Below are positions 31,229 through 39,757 of a stretch of DNA of 45,062 nt, one piece after another. A model generated the notes under the pieces. That model saw only the letters and a program-made list of their open reading frames with translations. It searched no databases and had not been told where the DNA came from. This DNA is from Sphingomonas sp. AR_OL41 (GTDB lineage Bacteria; Pseudomonadota; Alphaproteobacteria; Sphingomonadales; Sphingomonadaceae): assembly GCF_029911635.1 (NCBI RefSeq), contig NZ_JARYTI010000039.1, positions 1-45,062 of the forward strand, given 5' to 3'. A program made the position numbers and the translations under genes. How positions within the stretch are numbered: the first letter of the stretch is position 1; each line of letters begins with the position of its first letter.

Positions 31229-32250
31229 GCGTTCCGCCGGCTGAACGGACAGTGCTGGTGACCGGCGGCGCCGGCTTCATCGGCTCGGCAGTCTGTCGCC
31301 TGCTGGTGGCGGACTGCGGCACGCGCGTCGTCAATCTCGACAAGCTGACCTATGCCGCCTCGCCGACCGCGCTGGACAGCGTCGCGGGAGCGCCCAATTA
31401 TCGATTCGTCGAAGGTGATATCGGCGATCGGGCCGTGGTTGCCGGTCTGCTGGCCGAGGAACGGATCGATGCGGTGATGCACCTCGCCGCAGAGAGCCAT
31501 GTCGATCGCTCGCTCGCCGATGCCGGCCAGTTCATTGCCACCAACATCACCGGGACCTACCACCTTCTTGAAGCCGCGCTCGATCACTGGCGTGGTCTGG
31601 ACCGCGCCAGGCAGGGGCGCTTTCGCTTCCTGCACGTTTCCACCGACGAGGTGTTCGGCGACCTGCCCTATGATTCGGGTTCTTTCGACGAGGATTCGCC
31701 CTATCGGCCGTCCTCCCCCTATGCCGCGTCCAAGGCGGCGGCGGACCATCTCGTCCGCGCCTGGGCGCGAAGCTACGATCTGCCGGTCTTGCTGACCAAT
31801 TGCTCCAACAATTACGGGCCGTTCCAGCATCCCGAAAAGCTCATTCCGCTGACCATCACACGGGCACTGCGCGGTGAAGCGGTGCCGGTTTATGGCGACG
31901 GTGAGAATGTGCGCGACTGGATTCACGTCGAGGATCATGCACGCGCGCTCGATCTTGTGCTGCGGCAAGGCGAGCCAGGCCGGACCTATGCGATTGGCGC
32001 GCGCGAGGAGCAGTGCAATATCGCCGTGGTGACGATGATCTGCGACTTGCTCGATGCGCGGGTGCCGCGCGCCGGAATGAGGCGGCAAGATTTGATCCGA
32101 TTCGTTGCCGACCGGCGTGGCCATGACCGGCGCTACGCTATCGATCCTGCGCGAATCGAGGCCGAACTGGCGTGGCGCCCCGCGCGATCGTTCGAAGAGG
32201 GGCTGGCCGCGACCGTCGACTGGTACGTCGCGCAGGAAGGCGCGGCGTAG
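31225..32250 (+). CDS. rfbB: dTDP-glucose 4,6-dehydratase
   Basis: Converts dTDP-glucose to dTDP-4-keto-6-deoxyglucose; 341 aa, short-chain dehydrogenase fold. The NAD site is TGGAGFIGSAVCR, with VNLDKLTYA following. The catalytic region is HVSTDEVFGDL with SPYAASKAAADH (Tyr-x3-Lys), then NCSNNYGPFQHPEKLIP and YGDGENVRDWIHVEDH. GTG 31225 overlaps the rfbA stop, so it is preferred to the in-frame GTG 15 bp earlier. The C-terminal part is typical. Confidence 0.96.
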   Translation: MSVPPAERTVLVTGGAGFIGSAVCRLLVADCGTRVVNLDKLTYAASPTALDSVAGAPNYRFVEGDIGDRAVVAGLLAEERIDAVMHLAAESHVDRSLADAGQFIATNITGTYHLLEAALDHWRGLDRARQGRFRFLHVSTDEVFGDLPYDSGSFDEDSPYRPSSPYAASKAAADHLVRAWARSYDLPVLLTNCSNNYGPFQHPEKLIPLTITRALRGEAVPVYGDGENVRDWIHVEDHARALDLVLRQGEPGRTYAIGAREEQCNIAVVTMICDLLDARVPRAGMRRQDLIRFVADRRGHDRRYAIDPARIEAELAWRPARSFEEGLAATVDWYVAQEGAA

Positions 32251-32290
32251 CGACATGCGTGCGTGACTGTCCCATCGCGGGACGGCGCAC

Positions 32291-32319
32291 AAAAAAAGGG
32301 CCGAGCTTTCGCCCGGCCC
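32291..32319 (-). terminator. Rho-independent terminator of the Gly/Ser-rich secreted protein gene
   Basis: On the transcribed strand GGGCCGGGC-GAAA-GCTCGGCCC forms a 9-bp stem (one G-U) with a GAAA tetraloop, followed directly by seven T. It lies 26 nt after the stop at 32345 and also faces the end of rfbB. Confidence 0.9.
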
Positions 32320-32344
32320 CCTCTATCCGATAAACCGAAGAGCC

Positions 32345-32785
32345 TTACGGGCTGGCCGGCTTCGAGCTGCTGTTGCTGGTCGCAGCGATCACGCCGCCGG
32401 CAACGGCCAGCAGCGCAAGGCCACCGATCACGTAACCCGAACCGCCCGAACCGCCTTCACCAGCGCCGCTGCTGTCGTCATCGCCACCAGCCGCGAACGA
32501 CTTGGCCGACGAACCGCAACCGGCGACCGAGAGCATCGAGGTCGGCGCAACGGTGTAGCTGCAGCCCTGCGACTGAACCCGAGCACTTGCCTTGCCGCGC
32601 GTCACGATACGATCGCCGACGAACAGCTGCTGACCGGCGAATGCCGGAACCAGCTTGCCGTCACGAGCGACGAACGTGCCCTGATCGGCCGAGGTCAGCT
32701 TGCCAATGGCCTGGTCGGCACCTGCGAATGCCGGTGCAGAAAGGCTCGCCACTATAAGGGCGGCGGTTACCCGCGAAAATTTCAT
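32345..32785 (-). CDS. Secreted or membrane-anchored protein of unknown function
   Basis: 146 aa with a clear signal peptide (MKFSRVTAALIVASLSAPAFA). The middle region, about 25-100, is likely a small beta-rich domain: GKLTSADQGTFVARDGKLVPA, QQLFVGDRIVTRGKAS, with two Cys (QGCSYTV; VAGCGSS) that may pair. A Gly/Ser/Asp-rich linker follows, then a C-terminal hydrophobic segment (YVIGGLALLAVAGGVIAA) and a short Ser/Lys tail. A FecR-like fold is suggested by the 'GDRI.T...A.V' pattern, but this is weak. AGGAGG is well placed before ATG 32785. It has its own strong terminator and lies inside the exopolysaccharide locus. Confidence 0.8.
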   Translation of the reverse strand: MKFSRVTAALIVASLSAPAFAGADQAIGKLTSADQGTFVARDGKLVPAFAGQQLFVGDRIVTRGKASARVQSQGCSYTVAPTSMLSVAGCGSSAKSFAAGGDDDSSGAGEGGSGGSGYVIGGLALLAVAGGVIAATSNSSSKPASP

Positions 32786-32932
32786 TATCAGTCTCCTCCT
32801 GAACCGCGTCGAAGTAGGCTCACAGGAGGGGAAATAGCTTGCCCCCTCCGCCTTGTCCACCCGAAAACGCTCGCGCTTGCACAACGGTTTCGTGTGAGTG
32901 GCCTAAACACCACAAACGGTAAAAAGTTTCTT

Positions 32933-33700
32933 TCAGACCTGCGCCTGAAGGTAATTTCGTGTCGTGCCTTCAATGCGGATCGCGGTCAACACGCCCGAGG
33001 CATAGGCGCCGGTATCGATCCCGATTCGGTTAGGCTGTTCGTCGGGCGCGGATGTGATTGTGTGACCGTGCACCACGACGAACGGGTGAGCGACGTTACT
33101 GTCGAGAAAATCCTCGCGAATCCAGCGCAGGTCGCGGGTCGACTGCGCATCGAGCGCGACGCCCGGGCGGATGCCGGCGTGAACGAAGACATAGTCGCCA
33201 AAGCGGAAGCTGTCGGCAAAGCTGGCGATGAATGCGCGATGTTCCGACGGAATCGCCGCATTGACCAACGCCGCTGCATGCTCGACGTCCATCGCCGCCA
33301 GTCGGCCGACCTCGACGCCGTAACTCTGCGCGCACTCATAACCACCATAAGTGAGCCAGTCGCGAAACTTCTCGTCGGGCTTGTCGAGGACGCGCAGCAT
33401 CATCTCTTCGTGATTGCCCATCAGGAAGACCGGATGCGGCAGATATTTTTTGCTGCGAAGCAGCAAATCGATCACGCCGCGCGAATCGGGGCCGCGGTCG
33501 ATCAGGTCGCCGACGAAGACGATATATTCGCGTTCACAGGGGTTCGCCCGGCTGTCGGCCTCGATCTGTTCGAGCAGGTTGCGCAACAGGTCGAGCCGGC
33601 CGTGAACGTCGCCGATCGCATAAGCACGCGCGTCCGCCGGTCCGCTGGGTGCGGTGATCATGGCTGGCGCGACCGCCTTGCGGCGAAACTTCTCAAACAC
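32933..33700 (-). CDS. Metallophosphoesterase, PP1/PP2A-like serine/threonine phosphatase family
   Basis: 255 aa. Dinuclear-metal phosphatase with the full set of motifs: YAIGDVHGRLDLL, FVGDLIDRGPDS, FLMGNHEEMML, FVHAGIRPG and VVHGHT, ending in RIGIDTGAYASG. This order is that of bacterial PP1-like or ApaH-like enzymes. The substrate could be a phosphoprotein, or a diadenosine polyphosphate in an ApaH-like reading; the short length and absence of a membrane segment favour a cytosolic role. It could oppose the tyrosine or serine kinases of the polysaccharide locus, but nothing shows this. Confidence 0.9.
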   Translation of the reverse strand: MFEKFRRKAVAPAMITAPSGPADARAYAIGDVHGRLDLLRNLLEQIEADSRANPCEREYIVFVGDLIDRGPDSRGVIDLLLRSKKYLPHPVFLMGNHEEMMLRVLDKPDEKFRDWLTYGGYECAQSYGVEVGRLAAMDVEHAAALVNAAIPSEHRAFIASFADSFRFGDYVFVHAGIRPGVALDAQSTRDLRWIREDFLDSNVAHPFVVVHGHTITSAPDEQPNRIGIDTGAYASGVLTAIRIEGTTRNYLQAQV

Positions 33701-33883
33701 TTCGATCTCAATCTCTTGTCGAACCGAACTTCTGTCGCACCGACAAAATAGCTGTGGCGGTCAAAGGACGGCAAACCCTCTGGCAAATTATCGGCGGCCC
33801 GTTAAGGGGCTTCGCGTGGAAAAACCTGTTTCCGCGCGCTGGTCGCGCGTCCCGACACTTTCGAACCCGATCGGAGCCTGTGC

Positions 33884-34894
33884 ATGAGCCGCGTTCGCAT
33901 GGCGATGGTCGGTTGCGGCGCGATTGCCGAGCTCGGCCATTTGCCCGGTGCCCGTCTGGCCAACAAGGTCGAGTTCACCGTCCTGATCGATCGCGACGAG
34001 GCGCGTGCGCGCGCGCTCGCGGCGCGATTCGGCATCGCCCATGTCGCGACCGACATTGCGGCGGCATCCGATCACGCCGACGCGGCCTGTGTTGCGCTGC
34101 CGCATCACATCCACCGCCAGGCGACCGAGCTCCTGCTTGAACGCGGCCTTCATATCCTGATCGAAAAGCCGCTCGCCACGACGCTGGCGGATTGCGACGC
34201 CATGCTGGCGACGGCGGCCAGGGTCGGGCGCAAGGTCGGCGTGGCGATGGTGCGACGCTATGCGCCCTCCTCGCGTTATCTCAAACAACTGGTCGATTCG
34301 GGCATGCTCGGGCGGATCGAGCGCATTCACATCGTCAGCGGTGTCGGCGACGCCTGGGCGGGTCAGTCACTCTACATGTTGAGCGCGCGCGAGAGCGGCG
34401 GCGGCGTGCTGATGTGCAATGGCTGCCACGATCTCGACGCGCTGACCTGGCTGCTGGGGTCGGTCGATGCGCTGCAATGCCAGATCGATTCGGCTTTCGG
34501 CCTGGAGGGCAATTGCCGGATCGATTGCACGATGGCGTCGGGCGCGACCGGGCTGATCGAACTCAGCCGAACGGTTACGATGAACAACATGATTCGCATC
34601 GAAGGCACCAACGGCACGGTGGTCGCGCCGCTGATCGGTGCCGGGCTTTCGGTCGGCCCGCGCGGCGGACCGCTCTCGCTGACCGGCGACGTCGATGGCG
34701 CGACATTCGATTTTCCGCAGTTGATGGCCGATCAGCTCGACGACTTCGCCGGCGCGATCCAGGACGACCGCGCGCCGCTGGCCGATGGCGCGGCGGGACG
34801 CGACATCGTCGCGCTGATCGAGCGCTGCTATGCGGGGGCCACGCCCATGTCATTTCCATGGGCGCGCCCGATCGCCATGCCGGTGGCGGCATGA
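33884..34894 (+). CDS. Gfo/Idh/MocA-family NAD(P)-dependent oxidoreductase
   Basis: 336 aa. The N-terminal Rossmann motif is MAMVGCGAIAELGHLP, the family's central motif is HILIEKPLATT (Glu-Lys-Pro, with the catalytic-site Lys), and the C-terminal alpha/beta domain starts near VAMVRRYAPSSRYLK, with CNGCHDLDALTWLLG carrying a likely active-site His. It is coupled to the next gene by an ATGA overlap, so it probably oxidises or reduces a nucleotide-sugar intermediate in the polysaccharide pathway. The exact sugar is unknown. Confidence 0.88.
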   Translation: MSRVRMAMVGCGAIAELGHLPGARLANKVEFTVLIDRDEARARALAARFGIAHVATDIAAASDHADAACVALPHHIHRQATELLLERGLHILIEKPLATTLADCDAMLATAARVGRKVGVAMVRRYAPSSRYLKQLVDSGMLGRIERIHIVSGVGDAWAGQSLYMLSARESGGGVLMCNGCHDLDALTWLLGSVDALQCQIDSAFGLEGNCRIDCTMASGATGLIELSRTVTMNNMIRIEGTNGTVVAPLIGAGLSVGPRGGPLSLTGDVDGATFDFPQLMADQLDDFAGAIQDDRAPLADGAAGRDIVALIERCYAGATPMSFPWARPIAMPVAA

Positions 34895-36081
34895 CCGACG
34901 CATTGCAGGGGCGGACCGCGCTGGTCACGGGCGGCACCGGCTTTATCGGTGGGCGGTTGATCGAGATCCTCGTCGGCCAATACGGCATGAAGGTGCGGAC
35001 CTTGGTGCGCGGCACCTCGACCGGCAGCGGCGCCTATCGCGCCGCGGCGGCCGGTGCGTCGTTCGTCACCGGTGCGCTGACCGATCAGGCAGCGATGCGC
35101 ACGGCGCTCGAGGGCGTCGACTATGTGTTCCACTGCGCATTCGGCTCGCATGGCGACCTTGCCGAGCAGCGCCGCGTCACGGTCGAGGGTACGCGCACGC
35201 TGGCGGCGGCCGCGGGCGAAGCGGGCGTGCGACATTTCGTCAATCTCGGGACGATCGTCTCGTTCGGCGCGGATACGCCGGCCGAAGTCGATGAGAATTA
35301 TGCCGTCCGGCGGATGTGGAAATGGCCCTATGCCATCGACAAGCGCGACGCCGAACAGGTTATTGCCGAGGAGCATGGTCGTTCCGGCCTGGCCGCGACG
35401 ACGTTGCGGCTTGGGGTGATCTACGGACCCTATGGGCCGGCCTTCACGCTCTACCCGCTGGCCCTGCTCAAGACATCGCGGCTCGCGCTGATCGATGGCG
35501 GGCGCGGGGTTTGCGCGGCAGCCTATGTCGATGACGTGATCCAGGCGATCCTGCTCGCCGCGCAGCGCCCGGCAGGACCGCCGGAAACCTTTATCATCAA
35601 GGGGCCGGACCGGGTCACCTGGCGGCAATTCTACGAATCCTATGAAGCGATGCTCGGCGTCGAGCGGCTCGTCGAGATGAGCCGTGCGGAGATGCGCGGC
35701 GCCAAGGGCAAGTTGATGCGCGCGGCGATGCGTGCCGTGGTCGGCGAAGGTCTCGCCGCGTTGAAGGCGAGCCCGGGCTTCAAGCGCGCTGCCGGCGCGC
35801 TGCCGCTCGTGCGCCCGGCCTATGGCATGATCAGCAAGCGACGCGCCGGCAGTGCGACCGATGCCGCGCCGGCAAGCGCGGCCGAAGCGCGCGCGCCGGA
35901 TCTGCCGGTCGAGCTTATTCCGCCGATGATGATCGACTATTATGCCAGCACGACCGAATATCGCATCGATCGGGCGCGCGCCGTGCTCGGCTACGCGCCG
36001 GTCTACGATCTCGCGTCGGGCATGGCGCTGACCGCGCAATGGGCGCGCTGGGCCAATCTCGTCCCGCCCGAAAAGGTGTGA
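34891..36081 (+). CDS. NAD-dependent epimerase/dehydratase family protein
   Basis: 396 aa, extended short-chain dehydrogenase. The NAD site is ALVTGGTGFIGGRLIEIL; Tyr-x3-Lys appears as WPYAIDKRDAEQV. NLGTIVSFG and TLRLGVIYGPYGPAFTLYP follow as in sugar epimerases and reductases. The C-terminal 150 residues carry an unusual basic/Ala-rich stretch (KRAAGALPLVRPAYGMISKRRAG) before a final DYYASTTEYRIDRARAVLGY, the latter like other nucleotide-sugar epimerases. ATG 34891 overlaps the previous stop. It ends 3 bp before the convergent flippase gene. The substrate is not identifiable. Confidence 0.88.
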   Translation: MTDALQGRTALVTGGTGFIGGRLIEILVGQYGMKVRTLVRGTSTGSGAYRAAAAGASFVTGALTDQAAMRTALEGVDYVFHCAFGSHGDLAEQRRVTVEGTRTLAAAAGEAGVRHFVNLGTIVSFGADTPAEVDENYAVRRMWKWPYAIDKRDAEQVIAEEHGRSGLAATTLRLGVIYGPYGPAFTLYPLALLKTSRLALIDGGRGVCAAAYVDDVIQAILLAAQRPAGPPETFIIKGPDRVTWRQFYESYEAMLGVERLVEMSRAEMRGAKGKLMRAAMRAVVGEGLAALKASPGFKRAAGALPLVRPAYGMISKRRAGSATDAAPASAAEARAPDLPVELIPPMMIDYYASTTEYRIDRARAVLGYAPVYDLASGMALTAQWARWANLVPPEKV

Positions 36082-36084
36082 GCG

Positions 36085-37614
36085 TCAGGCGCCGCCGGCC
36101 TTGATGGCGCGCGTCGAGATGAAGGCGCGCACCATGGCCCGCTCGTCGCGGTCGAGGAGGAAATAGGCCGCGACGCAATAGCCGATCGCGAGACTGAAGC
36201 CGGCGATGGCGAGACCCAGCATGTTGTGAAAGACGAAAAGCTTGCCGATCGTGATCGCGCCGACGCAGGAAATGCCGAACAGCGCGGCGGCGACCAGCAT
36301 CGGCGGATAGAAGGTGGAGCGCGGTTGCTCGATATTGCTCGCGGCATAGGGGATAAGGAACACCAGCTCCTTGATCGCCAGGCTGAGCCCGACCGCGCCG
36401 GCCACGCCGAGAATGCCGAGCGCGCTATGCGCGCCGATGAGCAGCGCGATGGCCACGCCGATCGCGCCGGTGACCAGCTGGATCAGCCCCGAAAGCATCA
36501 CCCGGTCCGCCGCGAGCGAGATGGTATAGAGCGGCACCACCGTTGAGGTGATCGCGATCGGGGCGATCTGCACTACCATCAACGGCCAGTAGCTGACGAA
36601 ATCGGGCCCGAGCCAGACATGCAGGATCTGATCCGACAGGCCGCACAGATAACCCGCCGGGAGCGCGACGCATATCGCCATGAACTTCATCGCGGTACGG
36701 GTGTAGCTGACCAGCTCGCGTGGTTGCGACCGCGCATAGAGCGTCAGGATGGTCGGCACGCACAGCACGGCGACCGATGTCGCGCCGTTGCGCAGGAACA
36801 GGGACCATTGGCTAACCGCGGCGTAATGACCGGCGAGATGCGCGCCGAACAGCTTGTTGGCGAGTACGAGCTCCGAGCTGCCGACGAGGATGGTACCGAT
36901 CTGCATGATCAGCACCTTGGAGGCGATGCCCGAGATCGAGCGGAACTCCTTTGCCTCATAAGCGAAGGTAAAGAAGGCGAGATGCGGCGCCGCGCGCCGC
37001 GCGAACACCATGCTCAGTACGATGCCGATGACCGCGCTGGCGAGGATCGCGGTCGCGGCGTTGACGACGGTGGCGGTGAAGGCGCCGAACAGGGCGATCG
37101 TCAGCGCGACGCGCGTGATCGTCTGGATGGCCGCCGAGATGTTGCTGAGATCGAGCCGGTTGCGGCTGAAGACGATGCCCTGGAACGGCGTCGAGAGCAC
37201 CGACAGCACGAAGGCCGCGGCGACGAAGGCGAACAACAGCCGCGTCGCCGTTTCCGCGCCGGGCGGGACGTCGAACAGGCTGGTCGAAAACCACGCCACG
37301 CCGGCAAGCGGGACGGCGAGGAGGAAGGCGAGGGCGCCGGCACCGGCCAGGGCCGAGCCGAAGGCGACGCTGGCACGTTCGGGATCGTTATGTTCGAGCG
37401 CGAAGGTCAGATTGCGGTTGAGCGAGGCACTCAATGTCTGGGTGATGATGCTGAAATAGGAGACGATCGTCGTCGCCAGCGGGATCAAGCCATAGGCGGC
37501 CGGGCCCAGCTGGTGGACGAGGAAGGGCGTGAACCAGATCCCGATCCCGATCGACAGTACGAAGCCGATCACGGTGGTGGCAAAATTACGCCGCGTTTGC
37601 CCGACAGACGTCAT
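36085..37614 (-). CDS. Polysaccharide flippase (Wzx/MATE-like)
   Basis: 509 aa, polytopic inner-membrane protein with about 12-14 hydrophobic segments. The start RRNFATTVIGFVLSIGIGIWFTPFLVHQLGPAAYGLIPL is typical of the polysaccharide transporter (oligosaccharide flippase) family, which turns lipid-linked repeat units over to the periplasm. The segments between 110 and 480 alternate with short charged loops. It is on the opposite strand to the two sugar-modifying genes before it and the same strand as the glycosyltransferase 170 bp upstream. Confidence 0.88.
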   Translation of the reverse strand: MTSVGQTRRNFATTVIGFVLSIGIGIWFTPFLVHQLGPAAYGLIPLATTIVSYFSIITQTLSASLNRNLTFALEHNDPERASVAFGSALAGAGALAFLLAVPLAGVAWFSTSLFDVPPGAETATRLLFAFVAAAFVLSVLSTPFQGIVFSRNRLDLSNISAAIQTITRVALTIALFGAFTATVVNAATAILASAVIGIVLSMVFARRAAPHLAFFTFAYEAKEFRSISGIASKVLIMQIGTILVGSSELVLANKLFGAHLAGHYAAVSQWSLFLRNGATSVAVLCVPTILTLYARSQPRELVSYTRTAMKFMAICVALPAGYLCGLSDQILHVWLGPDFVSYWPLMVVQIAPIAITSTVVPLYTISLAADRVMLSGLIQLVTGAIGVAIALLIGAHSALGILGVAGAVGLSLAIKELVFLIPYAASNIEQPRSTFYPPMLVAAALFGISCVGAITIGKLFVFHNMLGLAIAGFSLAIGYCVAAYFLLDRDERAMVRAFISTRAIKAGGA

Positions 37615-37785
37615 GGCAGCCTTTCTGGTTGATCACTGGGGCCCGATTTCATCGCTCTTCTGGCGGCTGGCTGTCCGGGGCGGACCCGACAAGGTCCATG
37701 AAGATCTCGCCCGTATCCGTTGCGCGGCGGCGCGCCAACCCGGAAAGGTGTTCCGCCGCGAAGAGATCGCCATCGTCGTGTGTGG

Positions 37786-38814
37786 CTAGCGCGTGGCGAA
37801 TTTGGCGATGGTCGCGCGCAGCTGCGCGGCGATCGCCTCGGCCGTATGGCGCGCGAGGTGCGCGACGCGATCTGGCTGCGCCGGGTCGACCGGGTCGGCG
37901 CGTGCCGCAGCGATGGCGGCGGCGGCGCTGGCGGGGTCGTTGGGGGTAAAGGTACGGCCGCAAGCGCCGATCGCCTGCGGCAGCCCGCCGATATCCGACA
38001 CGACCATCGCGCACCCGCTGGCCAGACCTTCCAGCGCAACGATGCCGAACGGCTCGGCCCAGACCGAGGGCACGATCATCACGCGATGCGCGTTGAGCGT
38101 GCGACGCAGCGTTTCGCCCGTCTGCGCGCCGAGAAACGCGACCCGGTCGGCGATCCCGAGCGTCATGGCGAGAGCTTCCGACTGCCCGCGTGCCGGACCG
38201 TCGCCGACGACCGACAGCCGCGCCGTGCCAAGCGGGCCGCCGGGCAATGCCATGGCGCGCAGCACGACATCGCAGCCCTTTTCGGGGACGAGCCGGCCGA
38301 CCACGACGAGATCGCGATCGCGCGCCACCGTCGTGTCGATATGGAACAGGCTGGCGTCATAGGGATTGGGCAGGGTGAGCCGGGGGCGGCGGCTGGGTAG
38401 CCGATCGGTGATGAAATCGCTGCAGCCGAGATTGGCACGCACGCGATATTCGATCAGCAGCCGCTTCAGCTGTTGCGACGGCGTCAGCTTGCGCAGCGGC
38501 ATCGCCGGGTCGCGATACTCATGCTGATGCCATACGAACAGCGGCGTACCGGCGGCGAGCACCGCCGGCGCGAGTTTCAGCCCGATATTGGGCATGATAG
38601 CGGCATCGGCGCCGCGGCAGACCGCGAAGGCCGCCGCGAAGCTCGGCCGCCGGATCAGGCGATAGGCGCGATCGGGCATCGGCCCACCGGGTTGCAGCGT
38701 CAGCACCGTCACGTCGTCACCGCCGCGGCCAAGCGCATCGGCGGTCATTTCCGACAGATTTTCGATGCCGCCAATATTGGGCACGAACGGTGTCGTGCAA
38801 ATGGCGATCCGCAT
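37786..38814 (-). CDS. Glycosyltransferase family 4 (GT-B)
   Basis: 342 aa. It starts MRIAICTTPFVPNIGGIENL, the usual N-terminus of GT4 enzymes with their GG loop. The C-terminal donor site has DLVVVGRLVPEKGCDVVLRAM, RLSVVGDGPARG and the E-x7-E-like PSVWAEPFGIVALEGLASGCAMVVSDIGG. It transfers a sugar from a nucleotide donor to the growing lipid-linked oligosaccharide. ATG 38814 is chosen. The frame continues 53 codons upstream with unlikely composition. The adjacent 170-bp gap to the flippase holds no gene that I can see. Confidence 0.92.
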   Translation of the reverse strand: MRIAICTTPFVPNIGGIENLSEMTADALGRGGDDVTVLTLQPGGPMPDRAYRLIRRPSFAAAFAVCRGADAAIMPNIGLKLAPAVLAAGTPLFVWHQHEYRDPAMPLRKLTPSQQLKRLLIEYRVRANLGCSDFITDRLPSRRPRLTLPNPYDASLFHIDTTVARDRDLVVVGRLVPEKGCDVVLRAMALPGGPLGTARLSVVGDGPARGQSEALAMTLGIADRVAFLGAQTGETLRRTLNAHRVMIVPSVWAEPFGIVALEGLASGCAMVVSDIGGLPQAIGACGRTFTPNDPASAAAAIAAARADPVDPAQPDRVAHLARHTAEAIAAQLRATIAKFATR

Positions 38815-39020
38815 AGCATCCCCGTATTGACCTTGCGGCCGACCAACCAAAGGCAACCCCCGATGCCCGCCGGCCCTATGCCGAGTTTGTCGAACGATAG
38901 GAAGGGGGCAGGGGCGGATCAGCGCCGACATTCGCTCGGCGATGCCGATAAAGGGGATCATCGCTTGATTCATGCGGCGCGGTCGTTAGGAGATGGCCGA
39001 GATGGTGGAGCTAGGGTGAT

Positions 39021-39737
39021 ATGCGTACCAGCGGGACGAATCAGGTGTGGCGGCGATTGTCAGCATGGGTCGTGATGGCCGGTGTGGCGATGGCGCTGTC
39101 GGGCTGCGCTACGCGTGGCGGGCCGGTTGCCTATGCGACGGATCCGCTGGCGAAACCCGACATCCCGACCGATATCGCGCCAAGCAATGACTACCACCTC
39201 GGCCCGGCGGACGTTCTCAACGTCTCGGTCTATGGCGTATCGGAGTTCAGCGGCGACTATACCGTCGACAGTGTCGGGCGGATCAAGTTGCCGTTGGTCG
39301 GTGACGTCGCGGTCCAGGGCCAGACCAGCGATCAGGTCGCGACGGTGCTGACCCAGAAGCTCCAGGCGACCTATCTGCGCGACCCGAAGGTCCAGGTCGT
39401 GCTCAAAACGGCACAGAGCCAGCGAATCACGGTCGATGGGTCGGTCGCGCAGCCCGGCCTTTACGCCATCGGCGCGGATACCACGCTGATTCAGGCGATC
39501 GCGACGGCCAAGGGCGTGACCGATGACGGCAACCCGCGCCGCGTGGTCATTTTTCGCAAGATCGCCGGCGTGCGCCAGGCGGCCGCGTTCGACCTCACCG
39601 ATATCCGGCGCGGCAAGGCGCCCGACCCGCAAGTCTACAGCAACGATATCATCGTCGTTGACGGCAATGGCGCGAGCAAGGCGTTCAAGAACGTTGTTCA
39701 GGCGTTGCCGATCGCCGCGCTGTTCCGGCCCTTCTAG
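39021..39737 (+). CDS. Polysaccharide export outer-membrane lipoprotein (Wza/GumB, OPX family)
   Basis: 238 aa. The lipoprotein signal reaches MALSGCA (Cys about residue 30). The polysaccharide export domain follows: YHLGPADVLNVSVYGVSEFSG, GRIKLPLVGDVAVQGQTSDQV and a SLBB-type strand, QRITVDGSVAQPGLYAI. It forms the outer-membrane channel for exopolysaccharide. No C-terminal membrane helix like Wza's is obvious, and the length is that of GumB-type members. It is 20 bp upstream of the copolymerase/kinase and surely co-expressed. Confidence 0.93.
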   Translation: MRTSGTNQVWRRLSAWVVMAGVAMALSGCATRGGPVAYATDPLAKPDIPTDIAPSNDYHLGPADVLNVSVYGVSEFSGDYTVDSVGRIKLPLVGDVAVQGQTSDQVATVLTQKLQATYLRDPKVQVVLKTAQSQRITVDGSVAQPGLYAIGADTTLIQAIATAKGVTDDGNPRRVVIFRKIAGVRQAAAFDLTDIRRGKAPDPQVYSNDIIVVDGNGASKAFKNVVQALPIAALFRPF

Positions 39738-39757
39738 AAAATCAGGTCTCAACTTCG

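Noticed and set aside
30353..32250. Complete dTDP-rhamnose operon
   Set aside because: Only rfbA and rfbB are present; no rfbC or rfbD gene could be found in the window.
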